Positions 32,811 through 40,902 of a stretch of DNA of 64,000 nucleotides are shown one piece after another; the first letter of the stretch is position 1, and every line of letters begins with the position of its first letter. Both the position numbers and the translations under genes were made by a program. The DNA lies in NCBI RefSeq assembly GCF_001424145.1, contig NZ_LMQM01000002.1:1-64000 (forward strand), read 5' to 3'. Below the pieces are notes generated by a model. It ran no database searches. It was not told the DNA's origin and saw only the letters and a program-made list of their open reading frames with translations. This DNA comes from Chryseobacterium sp. Leaf404 (GTDB taxonomy: Bacteria > Bacteroidota > Bacteroidia > Flavobacteriales > Weeksellaceae).

Positions 32811-33632
32811 TTATCTTATTAAAACCTTCCAGGCCTCATCAATCTTACTATAAAGCAAAAATTTCTGAGCTTCCAGATGAATATTTTCATCATCATGACA
32901 ATTTTCTGAAGGTAAAACTTCTACATTCGCCAGCATTCCCAAATCGTTTCCTGTAAAGACTTTGCTGAGTTTGATGGAATCGGGGAGAAGGTCAAAACCA
33001 ATTCCTTTCGTTACCAAAGGTTTCGGAACTTCAAAAAGGCTGTTTTCATTATTTCTTGAATAAAAATTTCCACCCAAACGGGCTACCATATCCAGTTTTG
33101 CCTGATCGAGATTTCCTTCCTCATTCAGATATTCTTCTCTGATGTGGATTTTCTGAACCTCACAAATCACAAGATTTCCCGCACCGCCTTGGTCGCCCAA
33201 AGATTTTACTTCCAAAACCTTACATTCAAAATTGACCGGACATTCTTCAATCAATTTTGGCTGAACCAAATCAGCATCCTTCATCGTCAATCCCGACTTT
33301 GTAAACTCATTTACACCGTCTCCATATTCGGTTGATGCCAGAGAAATCTGCTGTACAATTGGGAAATTGACTGTCCCAATCACGACTTCTGGAACTTCCA
33401 GAACATTTTCCAGGGTATGTTTCGTCGTATTGTCCCTCACTCTTCTCGAAGGAGAGAAAATCAAGATCGGCGGCACCGTACTGAACATATTGAAAAAGCT
33501 GAAAGGTGATAAATTGCTGTTTCCGTCTTTATCAATCGTAGAAGCCAATGCTATAGGTCGTGGCGAAACTGCAGTCTGCATTATTGTTTGCAGTTGTACG
33601 GGAGTTATTTCGGATGGAGTGAGTGTTTTCAT
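32811..33632 (-). CDS. Flavin reductase-like FMN-binding protein
   Basis: A cytoplasmic flavoprotein of the flavin-reductase-like family (273 residues). The FMN fold starts with SPRPIALASTIDKDG, continues through NLSPFSFFNMFSTVPP (FMN contacts), and has the strand IGTVNFPIVQQISLASTEY. Members reduce free flavins or act as flavoredoxins. It sits directly downstream of fahA on the same strand, so it may belong to the tyrosine region. The GxxExxY element now fills the whole gap between them, with its outer end 11 nt before this ATG, which likely alters its expression. Confidence 0.85.
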   Translation of the reverse strand: MKTLTPSEITPVQLQTIMQTAVSPRPIALASTIDKDGNSNLSPFSFFNMFSTVPPILIFSPSRRVRDNTTKHTLENVLEVPEVVIGTVNFPIVQQISLASTEYGDGVNEFTKSGLTMKDADLVQPKLIEECPVNFECKVLEVKSLGDQGGAGNLVICEVQKIHIREEYLNEEGNLDQAKLDMVARLGGNFYSRNNENSLFEVPKPLVTKGIGFDLLPDSIKLSKVFTGNDLGMLANVEVLPSENCHDDENIHLEAQKFLLYSKIDEAWKVLIR

Positions 33633-33645
33633 AATTTTTTATTTA

Positions 33646-33795
33646 ACCACAAAAGTCACAAAAATCTTTAGAGTTATAATTATTGATTATTAAAGTTCAA
33701 AAAAGGTGAATGCAGATTCTTTAGTTTCTGTTTTTACCACAAAAGTCACAAAAGTTTTGAGTGTTATAATTAGTGATTTTTAAAGTTCAAAAAAG
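33646..33795 (+). repeat. Direct repeats of the GxxExxY element, left end
   Basis: Copies at 33646-33705 and 33736-33795 both begin ACCACAAAAGTCACAAAA, share TTATAATTA in the middle, and end TTAAAGTTCAAAAAAG. They differ at 6 of 60 positions with no indel. Confidence 0.9.
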
Positions 33796-34194
33796 CATGT
33801 CATAATATTTGTTTACAAATGTTTCTTGACCTAAATGATATAAATTTTTTACATTAAAATTGACTAAAATACCTTTGGGCTTTTGCAATAAATTAATGTA
33901 GTTTAAAACCTGAGCTCTGTGAATTTCATTTAATGAAGAAACCGATTTTATTTCAAGAACAATTTGGTCTTCAACAAGAAAATCGCACGAAAAGCCACAA
34001 TTGATTTCTTTTCCTTTATAGATTACTGGGATTCTTAATTCAGATTTAAAAATTATATTTCTTATGCTGAATTCCTCTATCAAACATTGGTGATAAACAC
34101 TCTCAAGTAAACCTGGACCCATAATTCTATGAACTTCAATGCATGCTCCATTAATTTTATAGGTCAGATCTGTTAAATAAGATTGTGTTATCAT
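33787..34194 (-). CDS. GxxExxY protein, PD-(D/E)xK nuclease-like
   Basis: A 135-residue protein of the GxxExxY family, named for Gly28-Leu-Leu-Glu31-Ser-Val-Tyr34. It also shows a PD-(D/E)xK nuclease-like set: Glu31 in the first helix, Asp71 in CDFLVED, Glu81-Ile-Lys83 in VLEIKSV, and Gln95 in HRAQVLNYI. Nuclease activity has not been shown for the family as far as I know and is inferred. The gene lies wholly between the inverted repeats of the element, and its stop codon (33787-33789) is made by the repeat itself. That suggests gene and repeats travel together. No promoter box was found with confidence. Confidence 0.85.
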   Translation of the reverse strand: MITQSYLTDLTYKINGACIEVHRIMGPGLLESVYHQCLIEEFSIRNIIFKSELRIPVIYKGKEINCGFSCDFLVEDQIVLEIKSVSSLNEIHRAQVLNYINLLQKPKGILVNFNVKNLYHLGQETFVNKYYDMLF

Positions 34195-34225
34195 CTGGTT
34201 TTATATACAATGATTTAACGTACAG

Positions 34226-34293
34226 CTTTTTTGAACTTTATTCACAAAACATCAAGCTTTAGATGTGAAAAAACTTTTGTGACTTTTGTGGTT
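34226..34293 (-). repeat. Inverted repeat of the GxxExxY element, right end
   Basis: Read on the minus strand it starts AACCACAAAAGTCACAAAAG and ends TAAAGTTCAAAAAAG, matching both ends of the left copies with a longer, different middle. Confidence 0.9.
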
Positions 34294-34299
34294 GAAAAT

Positions 34300-35547
34300 T
34301 TATTTAGCAGGCACAATTTTACCGGAAACTTCCCCGAAACCTACTCTCACGCCATTTTTTTCAGCCCACGCTTTCATCGTTACCGTATCGTTGTCGTTGA
34401 TGAATTTTCTTTCTTCGCCGTTACTTAATGTGATCGGGTTTTGCCCTCTCCACGTTAATTCAAGCATAGAACCGAAAGATTTTGGGTCGCTTCCTGAGAT
34501 GGTTCCGCTTGCATATAAATCGCCAACTTCTACGTTGCAACCGTTAACAGTCTGATGAGCCAATTGTTGGGTCATATTCCAGTACATGTGTTTGTAATTG
34601 CTTTCAGAAATGAGGTTTTTTTCACCGTTTTCCGGCTGTAAATACACTTCAAGATTGATGTCGTAATTTTTGTCTCCTTCAAATTTTAAATAATCCAAAA
34701 CTTCGGGATCCTGAGTAGGAGAAGTGGTTTTGAATTGTTCTAAAGCTTCCAGAGTAACCACCCACGGAGAAACTGACGAACCGAAATTTTTAGCCAAAAA
34801 CGGTCCCAGCGGAACATATTCCCAAGACTGAATATCCCGAGCTGACCAGTCGTTGAAAATCACCATTCCGAAAATAGCATCTTCAGCATCTTTTGTAGAA
34901 ATAGTTTCACCCATTTCTGTATTTTTGTTCAGGATAAACGCCATTTCAAGCTCAAAATCCAATTGTTTTGATGGTCCGAAAACAGGCTTTTCTGCATCAG
35001 CAGGTTTGGTCTGACCATTTGGACGGTTGATTTCAGTTCCTGAAACCACAATTGAAGAAGCTCTACCATGATAACCTACCGGAAGATGTTTCCAGTTTGG
35101 AAGTAATGCGTTGGCGGGATCTCTGAACATTTTTCCAACGTTGGTAGCGTGCTCAATGCTGCTGTAGAAATCTGTATAGTTCGGAACGTGAACCGGCATC
35201 ATCATTTTCACCTGATCCAGCTCATAAAAAGCAGCTTCTATGGTTTTTTCGTCTTTTGACAGGATTGAACCTTCCAAAAGTAATTCCTGAAGTTTCAGAC
35301 GAACGGCGTTGGTTACAGGTTTTTCAAGCTCGATAAATTCGTTTAATGAGTATGCTTCAAAAACGTTGTCTTCAAGACCTTTAATATTTTCAAAATAATC
35401 AAGGTCATACAAGGTCGCCAGATCAATCACCTGATCACCGATTCTTGTACAGCAAGCGATGAATTCTTTGTTAAACACCGCTACTCCGAAAGGAATATTG
35501 TGTATCGAAAAGTCTGAATCTGAATTATATTCTACAAATGATTTCAT
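34300..35547 (-). CDS. fahA: Fumarylacetoacetase
   Basis: Last enzyme of tyrosine breakdown: cleaves fumarylacetoacetate to fumarate and acetoacetate in the cytoplasm. From the ATG at 35547 (opening MKSFVEYNSDSDF) it has 415 residues, normal for the family; the frame extends 14 codons upstream but those look non-coding. Landmarks are TDFYSSIEHATNVGKMFRD with metal/catalytic residues (key stretch SSIEHATNVG), LPVGYHGRASSIV, the metal-binding DFELEMAF, and NDWSARDIQSWEYVPLGPF (key NDWSARD). It lies in a minus-strand run with hppD and hmgA. The GxxExxY element begins 7 nt after its stop. Confidence 0.95.
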   Translation of the reverse strand: MKSFVEYNSDSDFSIHNIPFGVAVFNKEFIACCTRIGDQVIDLATLYDLDYFENIKGLEDNVFEAYSLNEFIELEKPVTNAVRLKLQELLLEGSILSKDEKTIEAAFYELDQVKMMMPVHVPNYTDFYSSIEHATNVGKMFRDPANALLPNWKHLPVGYHGRASSIVVSGTEINRPNGQTKPADAEKPVFGPSKQLDFELEMAFILNKNTEMGETISTKDAEDAIFGMVIFNDWSARDIQSWEYVPLGPFLAKNFGSSVSPWVVTLEALEQFKTTSPTQDPEVLDYLKFEGDKNYDINLEVYLQPENGEKNLISESNYKHMYWNMTQQLAHQTVNGCNVEVGDLYASGTISGSDPKSFGSMLELTWRGQNPITLSNGEERKFINDNDTVTMKAWAEKNGVRVGFGEVSGKIVPAK

Positions 35548-35687
35548 AAGATTTTTAATTTTTATTGCACAAATTTTTTCGAATTCCACTAATTTAAGTG
35601 TGATCGTTTTTTGAAATTTCTATGCAGTTTGTTAAATGTTTTGTTAGAAAGTTTTTAGTGTTGAATAAAAATTAGCAGGATAGTTCT

Positions 35688-35722
35688 GCAAGCCAAAAGA
35701 TAAAAGCCATTTGCCAACAGCT
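35688..35722 (-). repeat. TGGCrAmTGGC repeat, copy 3
   Basis: The core TGGCAAATGGC (minus strand, 35706-35716) begins 10 nt after the stop of the 35726 gene, in sense orientation. It is preceded by AAGCTGT and followed by CTTTTGGCTTGC at a short distance. Confidence 0.6.
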
Positions 35723-35725
35723 TAA

Positions 35726-36202
35726 CTACTTTTTAGAAGATTTTGCTTTTGAAAAAGATGCTTCATCAATCCAACGGTCTTTGCTGTTGACGTCGATTAG
35801 GTAGAGAATTTCATCCAGCTTTGTCAGCAAAAGTGTTTTAGTAACAGGAATCGGAACTTTTTTGTTTTCAAGCATATCGGCTCTTAAAGAAACAATATTT
35901 TTTCTGCTTCTCACAATGTCACCGGAAAATACGTTCGAGGTACTTTCGTTGGTTGCTTTATCATCAAACATTTCCACGTATGTGGCATTTTTGCCTTTGA
36001 TAATAATGAAATTTCTTTCTGTGTGATCTTTAAAATCTTTAATCAAGACAAATTTTTTATCATCGATATTGACATCGCTTAAATTCTGTTTAATGCCTTT
36101 TCTTTCCTCCAATTTTGTAAGAATAGCATTGATGCTTCCGTATTGAGCATTGGCAAAAAAACTGGCCCCAATAAGCATTAATCCGCTGAAAATTTTGTTC
36201 AT
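35726..36202 (-). CDS. Exported protein of unknown function
   Basis: A 158-residue protein with a signal peptide (MNKIFSGLMLIGASFFANAQ). The mature part is basic, with an early helix (INAILTKLEERKG) and alternating strands, and no motif I recognise. It sits between hppD and fahA on the same strand, but a terminator separates it from hppD, so a role in tyrosine breakdown is not indicated. It is probably periplasmic. Confidence 0.72.
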   Translation of the reverse strand: MNKIFSGLMLIGASFFANAQYGSINAILTKLEERKGIKQNLSDVNIDDKKFVLIKDFKDHTERNFIIIKGKNATYVEMFDDKATNESTSNVFSGDIVRSRKNIVSLRADMLENKKVPIPVTKTLLLTKLDEILYLIDVNSKDRWIDEASFSKAKSSKK

Positions 36203-36222
36203 AATCCTGTGTTTATAAAAAG

Positions 36223-36251
36223 TTTTGTCAGGATTGTTTGTCCTGACAAAA
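36223..36251 (-). terminator. Terminator of hppD
   Basis: A perfect 11-bp inverted repeat TTTTGTCAGGA/TCCTGACAAAA with a 7-nt loop. On the minus strand it runs into TTTTT. Confidence 0.82.
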
Positions 36252-36274
36252 AACTGTATATTGTTTAAAAAAAA

Positions 36275-37405
36275 TTAAAGATTCCCTCTTTTTTCCTGCT
36301 CTCTTTCCAACGCTTCAAATAACGCTTTGAAATTACCGGCACCAAAGCTCTGAGCCCCGTGTCTCTCAATGATTTCGAAGAATAGGGTAGGACGGTCTTC
36401 TACCGGTTTAGTAAAAATCTGAAGTAAATAACCTTCCTCATCATGGTCAATCAGGATGCCTAAGCTCTGAAGTTTTTTGATGTCTTCGTCGATGTGACCC
36501 ACTCTTTCAGGAACCATATCGTAATAAGCTTCCGGTGGAGCTGAAAGAAATTCCACACCTCTTTTTTTCAATTCTGTAACAGTGTGAATAATGTCTTTTG
36601 TTGCTACTGCAATATGCTGAACACCTTCTCCTTCGTAGAAATCAAGATATTCTTCAACCTGAGATTTCTTTTTACCTTCCGCAGGCTCATTGATCGGGAA
36701 TTTTGCAAAACCGTTTCCGTTTGACATTACTTTAGACATCAAAGCAGAATATTCTGTGTTGATCTGTTTGTCGTCAAAAGAAAGAATGTTTACAAACCCC
36801 ATTACTTTCTCGTACCATTCAACAGTTGGGATCATTCTGTCCCAGTCTACATTTCCTACACAGTGGTCAACGTACAGTAATCCTGCTTCTTCAGGCTTGT
36901 AATCGCTTTCCAATTTTTGGTAGCCAGGCATGAAAGGACCTGTGTAATTTTTTCTTTCGATGAACATGTGAACGGTTTCTCCGTAAGTGTAAATTCCGGA
37001 CATTCTCACTTCACCAAATTCGTCAGTTAAAGTTGTAGGTTCCAAATATGGTTTTCCACCTCTTTTAGTCGTTTCTTCAAAAGCTGAATAGGCATCATCA
37101 ACCCAAAGTGCCAAAATTTTAACACCATCACCGTGTTTTTTTACATGCTCGCTGATTGGAGAGTCAGACTTTAAACCTGTCGTAAGGATTAATCTGATTT
37201 TTCCCTGCTGAAGAACATAAGAAGCACGATCTCTCACACCTGTTTCAGGACCTGCATACGCAACCGACTGAAAACCGAACGCTGTCTTATAATAATGAGC
37301 TGCCTGCTTTGCATTCCCCACATAAAACTCGATATAATCTGTACCGTTAATTGGCAAAAAGTTCTCTGCCTGAGCAATTTTTTCGGCAAATGTTAATGTT
37401 GACAT
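36275..37405 (-). CDS. hppD: 4-Hydroxyphenylpyruvate dioxygenase
   Basis: Fe(II) enzyme turning 4-hydroxyphenylpyruvate into homogentisate, the entry step of the pathway completed by HmgA and FahA. The 376 residues contain two vicinal-oxygen-chelate halves. The iron ligands are visible: His181 (YVDHCVGNV), His264 (GVQHIAVAT) and Glu344 (FFEIIERHG). Length and start (MSTLTFAEKI) are normal. A strong terminator follows, so it is transcribed apart from the small gene and fahA downstream. No exact -7 box was found upstream. Confidence 0.96.
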   Translation of the reverse strand: MSTLTFAEKIAQAENFLPINGTDYIEFYVGNAKQAAHYYKTAFGFQSVAYAGPETGVRDRASYVLQQGKIRLILTTGLKSDSPISEHVKKHGDGVKILALWVDDAYSAFEETTKRGGKPYLEPTTLTDEFGEVRMSGIYTYGETVHMFIERKNYTGPFMPGYQKLESDYKPEEAGLLYVDHCVGNVDWDRMIPTVEWYEKVMGFVNILSFDDKQINTEYSALMSKVMSNGNGFAKFPINEPAEGKKKSQVEEYLDFYEGEGVQHIAVATKDIIHTVTELKKRGVEFLSAPPEAYYDMVPERVGHIDEDIKKLQSLGILIDHDEEGYLLQIFTKPVEDRPTLFFEIIERHGAQSFGAGNFKALFEALEREQEKRGNL

Positions 37406-37594
37406 ATTTTCTGTATTTTACTTTTATTGATGTTGCAAATTACAAAATTCTGCGATAATGTTAAAATTGAAACAAACAGCTGTAAGTTAAAGTTTTAATA
37501 AAATATTTATGATTCTTTTTAAGCAGAAAAGTCATATAATAATGTACAGCTTCTTATATGGTTTCGCAAATTAATTTAGCAAAGGTATATTTAA

Positions 37595-38149
37595 CTATTT
37601 AATTTGTCTAATAATTGCTTTTTGAGGTAAGTAATTATCCACTTTTTCTCTGTTAATTATATCTTTCTTTGTCTTTTCAAAATCAGTTGACATCATTGGA
37701 ATTTTTGCATTCTCGTCATGACCGTAAATATTCTTTCCAAGTAATTTTAAAATTTCTGCAAATTCTTCATTCATAAATGGTTCTATAAAACAAAGGCTTC
37801 TGTTTTTTCCTTTATAATCAAAAGTGATAAACTTTCTCTTCCCTGCAAAAAATTGATTTTCATTTAATTTTTTTTGTTTTACAAATTTTTCTAAGTCTCG
37901 TTCTGTAAGAGAATTCAACTTTTCAATTTCACTATTGCTCAATTTATATTCAAAGAAATTTTTCCCATCCCAGCTGTCTGAATAAACAATTATATTTCCC
38001 TTCTTATCAACTGTAGAATGAGTTGAAATTTCAACAATTCCATCGCTTGTAATTTCGTAGTCTGCAATTTTAAAATTCTTAAATTTTAAGTTTTGAGCAT
38101 TCAAAAAGCTAGTTATTAAAACTAAGCAGATAAAAATTATTTTTTTCAT
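37595..38149 (-). CDS. Exported protein of unknown function
   Basis: A 184-residue protein with a signal peptide (MKKIIFICLVLITSFLNAQ). The mature part is strand-rich and Lys-rich (LKFKNFKIADYEITSDGIVEIST is typical; key phrase IADYEITSDG) with no catalytic motif known to me. It starts 20 nt after the stop of the CoA-transferase gene on the same strand and may be co-transcribed with it. Its AT-richness is above that of the metabolic genes around it, so it could be a later arrival. Confidence 0.7.
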   Translation of the reverse strand: MKKIIFICLVLITSFLNAQNLKFKNFKIADYEITSDGIVEISTHSTVDKKGNIIVYSDSWDGKNFFEYKLSNSEIEKLNSLTERDLEKFVKQKKLNENQFFAGKRKFITFDYKGKNRSLCFIEPFMNEEFAEILKLLGKNIYGHDENAKIPMMSTDFEKTKKDIINREKVDNYLPQKAIIRQIK

Positions 38150-38169
38150 TAAATTATAAAATGTTATAA

Positions 38170-39444
38170 TTAATGTTTAAATCTCTCAAAAGCCGCTCTC
38201 TCCAACATTTCTCTGTCATCGGGATGGGCAATACTGATTAATTCCTGAGCTCGCTGTCTGAGGTTTTTTCCGTACAGATAAACGCTTCCATATTCTGTAA
38301 CCACCCAGTGAATGTGACCTCTGGTCGTCACAACTCCGGCTCCCTGTTTCAGGAAAGGTACTATTCTGGAGACTCCTCTTTTCGTTCTTGAAGTGATGGC
38401 AATAATTGGTTTTCCATCGTCACTTAGCGCGGCTCCACGCATAAAATCCATCTGTCCGCCGATGCCGCTGTACTGCATTGTTCCTATAGAATCTGCACAG
38501 ACTTGTCCGGTCAAATCGATTTCAATGGCAGAATTAATGGCGACCATTTTATGATTTCTCATAATATTAATAGGGAAATTGACCGTGCTTAGATCATCGA
38601 AAGAGAAAACCGTGTTGTCGTCTACGTAATCGTATAATTTTCTCGTCCCGAAACAGAAACTTGTAATGGTTTTATTGTCGTTGTAGCCTTTGTACTTATT
38701 ATTGATGACGTCATTTTGAATTAAATCAATCACTCCGTCACTCAACATTTCAGTGTGAACACCTAAGTCTTTGTGGTTTCCCAGACACTTTAAGACCGCA
38801 TCAGGGATAGTTCCGATTCCCATTTGTAAAGTCGATCTGTCATCGATAAGTTCTGCAACATTTTTTCCGACCAGCATTTCATCAGGTCCTACTTTTGCGC
38901 CGTAATCTACAGTTGGAAGTTCTTCTTCATGCCAGACCAATTTATGGATTTTGCTGATGTGAAGCATTCCGTCGCCATGCGTTCTTGGCATCAGAGGATT
39001 TACAATGGCAACAATGATTTTTGCAGTATCGACGGCTGCTCTGGCAACATCTACAGAGGTTCCCAATGTACAAAAACCATGTTTATCAGGAGGTGAAACG
39101 GTAATTAAAGCAACATCCAACGGTAAAATATTTTTTCTGAATAAGATTGGAATTTCACTTAAAAAAACCGGAACAAAATCTCCGCGGTCAGAATTGACTG
39201 CATCACGCACCGGCGTTGAAACAAAAAGTGAATTCACAAAAAATTTATCCTTGTATTCAGGTTTTGCGATTTCCACATTTCCCTGTTGGGTAATGGAAAC
39301 CATTTCCACATTGTCCAAACGGTGAGATTGCCTTGCCAGCTCATCAATCAAATGATTTGGAGTACACGCACTTCCATGAAAAAACACACGGTTGCCGCTT
39401 TTAATGGTATAAACAGCTTCTTCTGCACTGATATAATTATACAT
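38170..39444 (-). CDS. Acetyl-CoA hydrolase/CoA-transferase family protein
   Basis: A class I CoA-transferase of the acetate/4-hydroxybutyrate type (424 residues, cytoplasmic). The probable catalytic glutamate is Glu232 in GVHTEMLSDG, which forms the acyl-CoA thioester in the family. The CoA-site sequence GIGGQMDFMRGA lies later (about 340-351). The opening GSACTPNHL is the oxyanion region. Given its place between hmgA and hppD it could handle acids released from tyrosine, but which acid is not shown by sequence. A terminator after hmgA separates it from that gene. Confidence 0.88.
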   Translation of the reverse strand: MYNYISAEEAVYTIKSGNRVFFHGSACTPNHLIDELARQSHRLDNVEMVSITQQGNVEIAKPEYKDKFFVNSLFVSTPVRDAVNSDRGDFVPVFLSEIPILFRKNILPLDVALITVSPPDKHGFCTLGTSVDVARAAVDTAKIIVAIVNPLMPRTHGDGMLHISKIHKLVWHEEELPTVDYGAKVGPDEMLVGKNVAELIDDRSTLQMGIGTIPDAVLKCLGNHKDLGVHTEMLSDGVIDLIQNDVINNKYKGYNDNKTITSFCFGTRKLYDYVDDNTVFSFDDLSTVNFPINIMRNHKMVAINSAIEIDLTGQVCADSIGTMQYSGIGGQMDFMRGAALSDDGKPIIAITSRTKRGVSRIVPFLKQGAGVVTTRGHIHWVVTEYGSVYLYGKNLRQRAQELISIAHPDDREMLERAAFERFKH

Positions 39445-39565
39445 ATTGAAATTTTTTATCGCTTACTTTAATATTCTAAAGATAAGTCTTATTGTTTAGA
39501 ATAAGTCTAAATGTTGTCTTTTAAAAGTGAAGATATTTGTCATGTTTTATTGAATTTAAAAAACA

Positions 39566-39597
39566 AAAAGGACTGAACTTTCACATTCAATCCTTTT
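39566..39597 (-). terminator. Terminator of hmgA
   Basis: AAAAGGACTGAA (39566-39577) pairs with TTCAATCCTTTT (39586-39597) apart from one C-A mismatch, with a T-rich tail on the minus strand. Confidence 0.75.
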
Positions 39598-39612
39598 ATC
39601 ATGTATCACATT

Positions 39613-39650
39613 TACAGCAAAAAGCCATAAGCCATTCGCCAAAAGCAAGA
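39613..39650 (-). repeat. TGGCrAmTGGC repeat, copy 4
   Basis: The core TGGCGAATGGC (minus strand, 39631-39641) begins 10 nt after the hmgA stop codon, in sense orientation, followed by TTATGGCTTTTTGC. Confidence 0.6.
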
Positions 39651-40838
39651 CTATTCCTGCGATCTGTCCTCCAAACTATGATCCTCACTTTCCAGCCACG
39701 AAGTTTTATAAGAAGGATCTTCAACTTTCATCGCTTCTTCCGTAATTTTTAAAGGTCTAAACGGGTCAACCATAACAGCATATTCTTCAGTGAATTTTTT
39801 CCCGATACTTCGTTCCATCGCTCCTGGATGAGGTCCGTGCACGACTCCGCCTGGGTGCAAAGTGAAGTCCATTAAATCGATGTGGTTTCTGCTCATGAAA
39901 TCGCCTTCGGTGTAGAATAAAACTTCATCAGAGTCAATGTTCGAGTGATTGTAAGGAGCCGGAATTGCCAACGGATGGTAATCGTACATTCTTGCACAGA
40001 ACGAACAAACCACAAAATTGTGTGCCTCAAAAGTCTGGTGTACTGGCGGTGGTTGGTGAATTCTTCCCGTAATCGGCTCGAAGTTTTTGATATTGAATTT
40101 ATAAGGATAAAAATAACCGTCCCAACCCACAACATCGAACGGATGCGTTGCGTAGATGAAATCGGTGATCTGATTTTCTTTTTTTACTTTAATCAAAAAT
40201 TCTCCCTTTTCGTCCTTCGGTTCTACAAAAGTCGGTGCGATGATGTCTCTTTCGCAAAACGGAGAATGTTCCAAAAGCTGCCCGAATTCGTTTCTGTAAC
40301 GCTTCGGAGTATAAATTGGAGAGTGACTTTCCACCACAAAAAATACAGTGTCATCAGAATTTAGCTCCACCTGATAAATCGTACCTCTGGGAATAATTAA
40401 ATAATCACCAAATGAAAATTCAAGATTTCCGACAAAAGTTTTCAAGGTTCCGCTTCCGTTATGAACGTATAAAAGTTCGTCACATTCAGCGTTTTTGTAG
40501 AAGTAATCCATCGATTTCCTTGGCTTCGACAATCCCATTTTCAGGTCATTGTTCACCATCAGAAACTTTCGGCTGTCCATAAAATCGTCTTCAGAAGTCA
40601 CATTCATTCCTTTAAACATTCTTGGCGTCACGTTTTTGTCAACCGCGATCTTTGGAGTCACGTCTTTTGCTTCGCCGATTGATTTGATTTGCGTCGGACG
40701 GTGAATATGATAGAGCAGAGACGAAATCCCATGAAAACCTTCCGTCCCGAAAAGCTGCTCGTAGTAGAATTTATCTTCCGGAGATTTGAAAACTGTATGC
40801 CTTTTTTGTGGGATATTTCCCGAATGATGATATCTCAT
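39651..40838 (-). CDS. hmgA: Homogentisate 1,2-dioxygenase
   Basis: Fe(II) ring-opening enzyme converting homogentisate to maleylacetoacetate (395 residues, cytoplasmic, cupin fold). The iron-site region is visible in APYNHSNIDSDEVLFY (His298 and the acidic residue near 304-305) and VVHGPHPGAMERS (His334/His337). Other hallmarks are MRYHHSGNIPQKRHTVF at the start and GRIHQPPPVHQTFEA. The maleylacetoacetate isomerase that normally links it to FahA is not in the window. Its promoter is intact, but a repeat element now begins 10 nt upstream of it. Confidence 0.95.
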   Translation of the reverse strand: MRYHHSGNIPQKRHTVFKSPEDKFYYEQLFGTEGFHGISSLLYHIHRPTQIKSIGEAKDVTPKIAVDKNVTPRMFKGMNVTSEDDFMDSRKFLMVNNDLKMGLSKPRKSMDYFYKNAECDELLYVHNGSGTLKTFVGNLEFSFGDYLIIPRGTIYQVELNSDDTVFFVVESHSPIYTPKRYRNEFGQLLEHSPFCERDIIAPTFVEPKDEKGEFLIKVKKENQITDFIYATHPFDVVGWDGYFYPYKFNIKNFEPITGRIHQPPPVHQTFEAHNFVVCSFCARMYDYHPLAIPAPYNHSNIDSDEVLFYTEGDFMSRNHIDLMDFTLHPGGVVHGPHPGAMERSIGKKFTEEYAVMVDPFRPLKITEEAMKVEDPSYKTSWLESEDHSLEDRSQE

Positions 40839-40860
40839 TTTACTTTTATATGTTGACTCT

Positions 40861-40893
40861 CAAATTTAATATTTTTTAATGAATTGTGTGCAA
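40861..40893 (-). promoter_or_regulatory. hmgA promoter (TTG - 22 nt - TAAATTTG)
   Basis: On the minus strand TTG (40893-40891) and TAAATTTG (40868-40861) are 22 nt apart, fitting the Bacteroidota TTG-N17-23-TAnnTTTG promoter. The box is 22 nt from the ATG at 40838. Confidence 0.7.
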
Positions 40894-40902
40894 AGATTTT
40901 TA

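Larger units (their letters stand above)
33643..34293. mobile_element. GxxExxY element with terminal inverted repeats
   Basis: A 651-bp unit. Its left end holds two direct copies of a 60-nt repeat (33646-33705 and 33736-33795; 90-nt period, 54 of 60 identical). Its right end holds one inverted, 67-nt version (34226-34292). The outer ends read AACCACAAAAGTCACAAAA and its complement; the inner end of each copy is TAAAGTTCAAAAAAG. The enclosed gene encodes a GxxExxY protein whose stop codon lies inside the second repeat. The element exactly fills the space between fahA (stop 7 nt away) and the flavin reductase gene (ATG 11 nt away). No clear target-site duplication is visible. Mobility is inferred from the architecture and from a gene-less relative at 40903-41163. 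Confidence 0.65.

Noticed and set aside
33646..33795. CRISPR array
   Set aside because: Only two 60-nt copies with a 30-nt gap, degenerate, plus an inverted copy; no cas genes.
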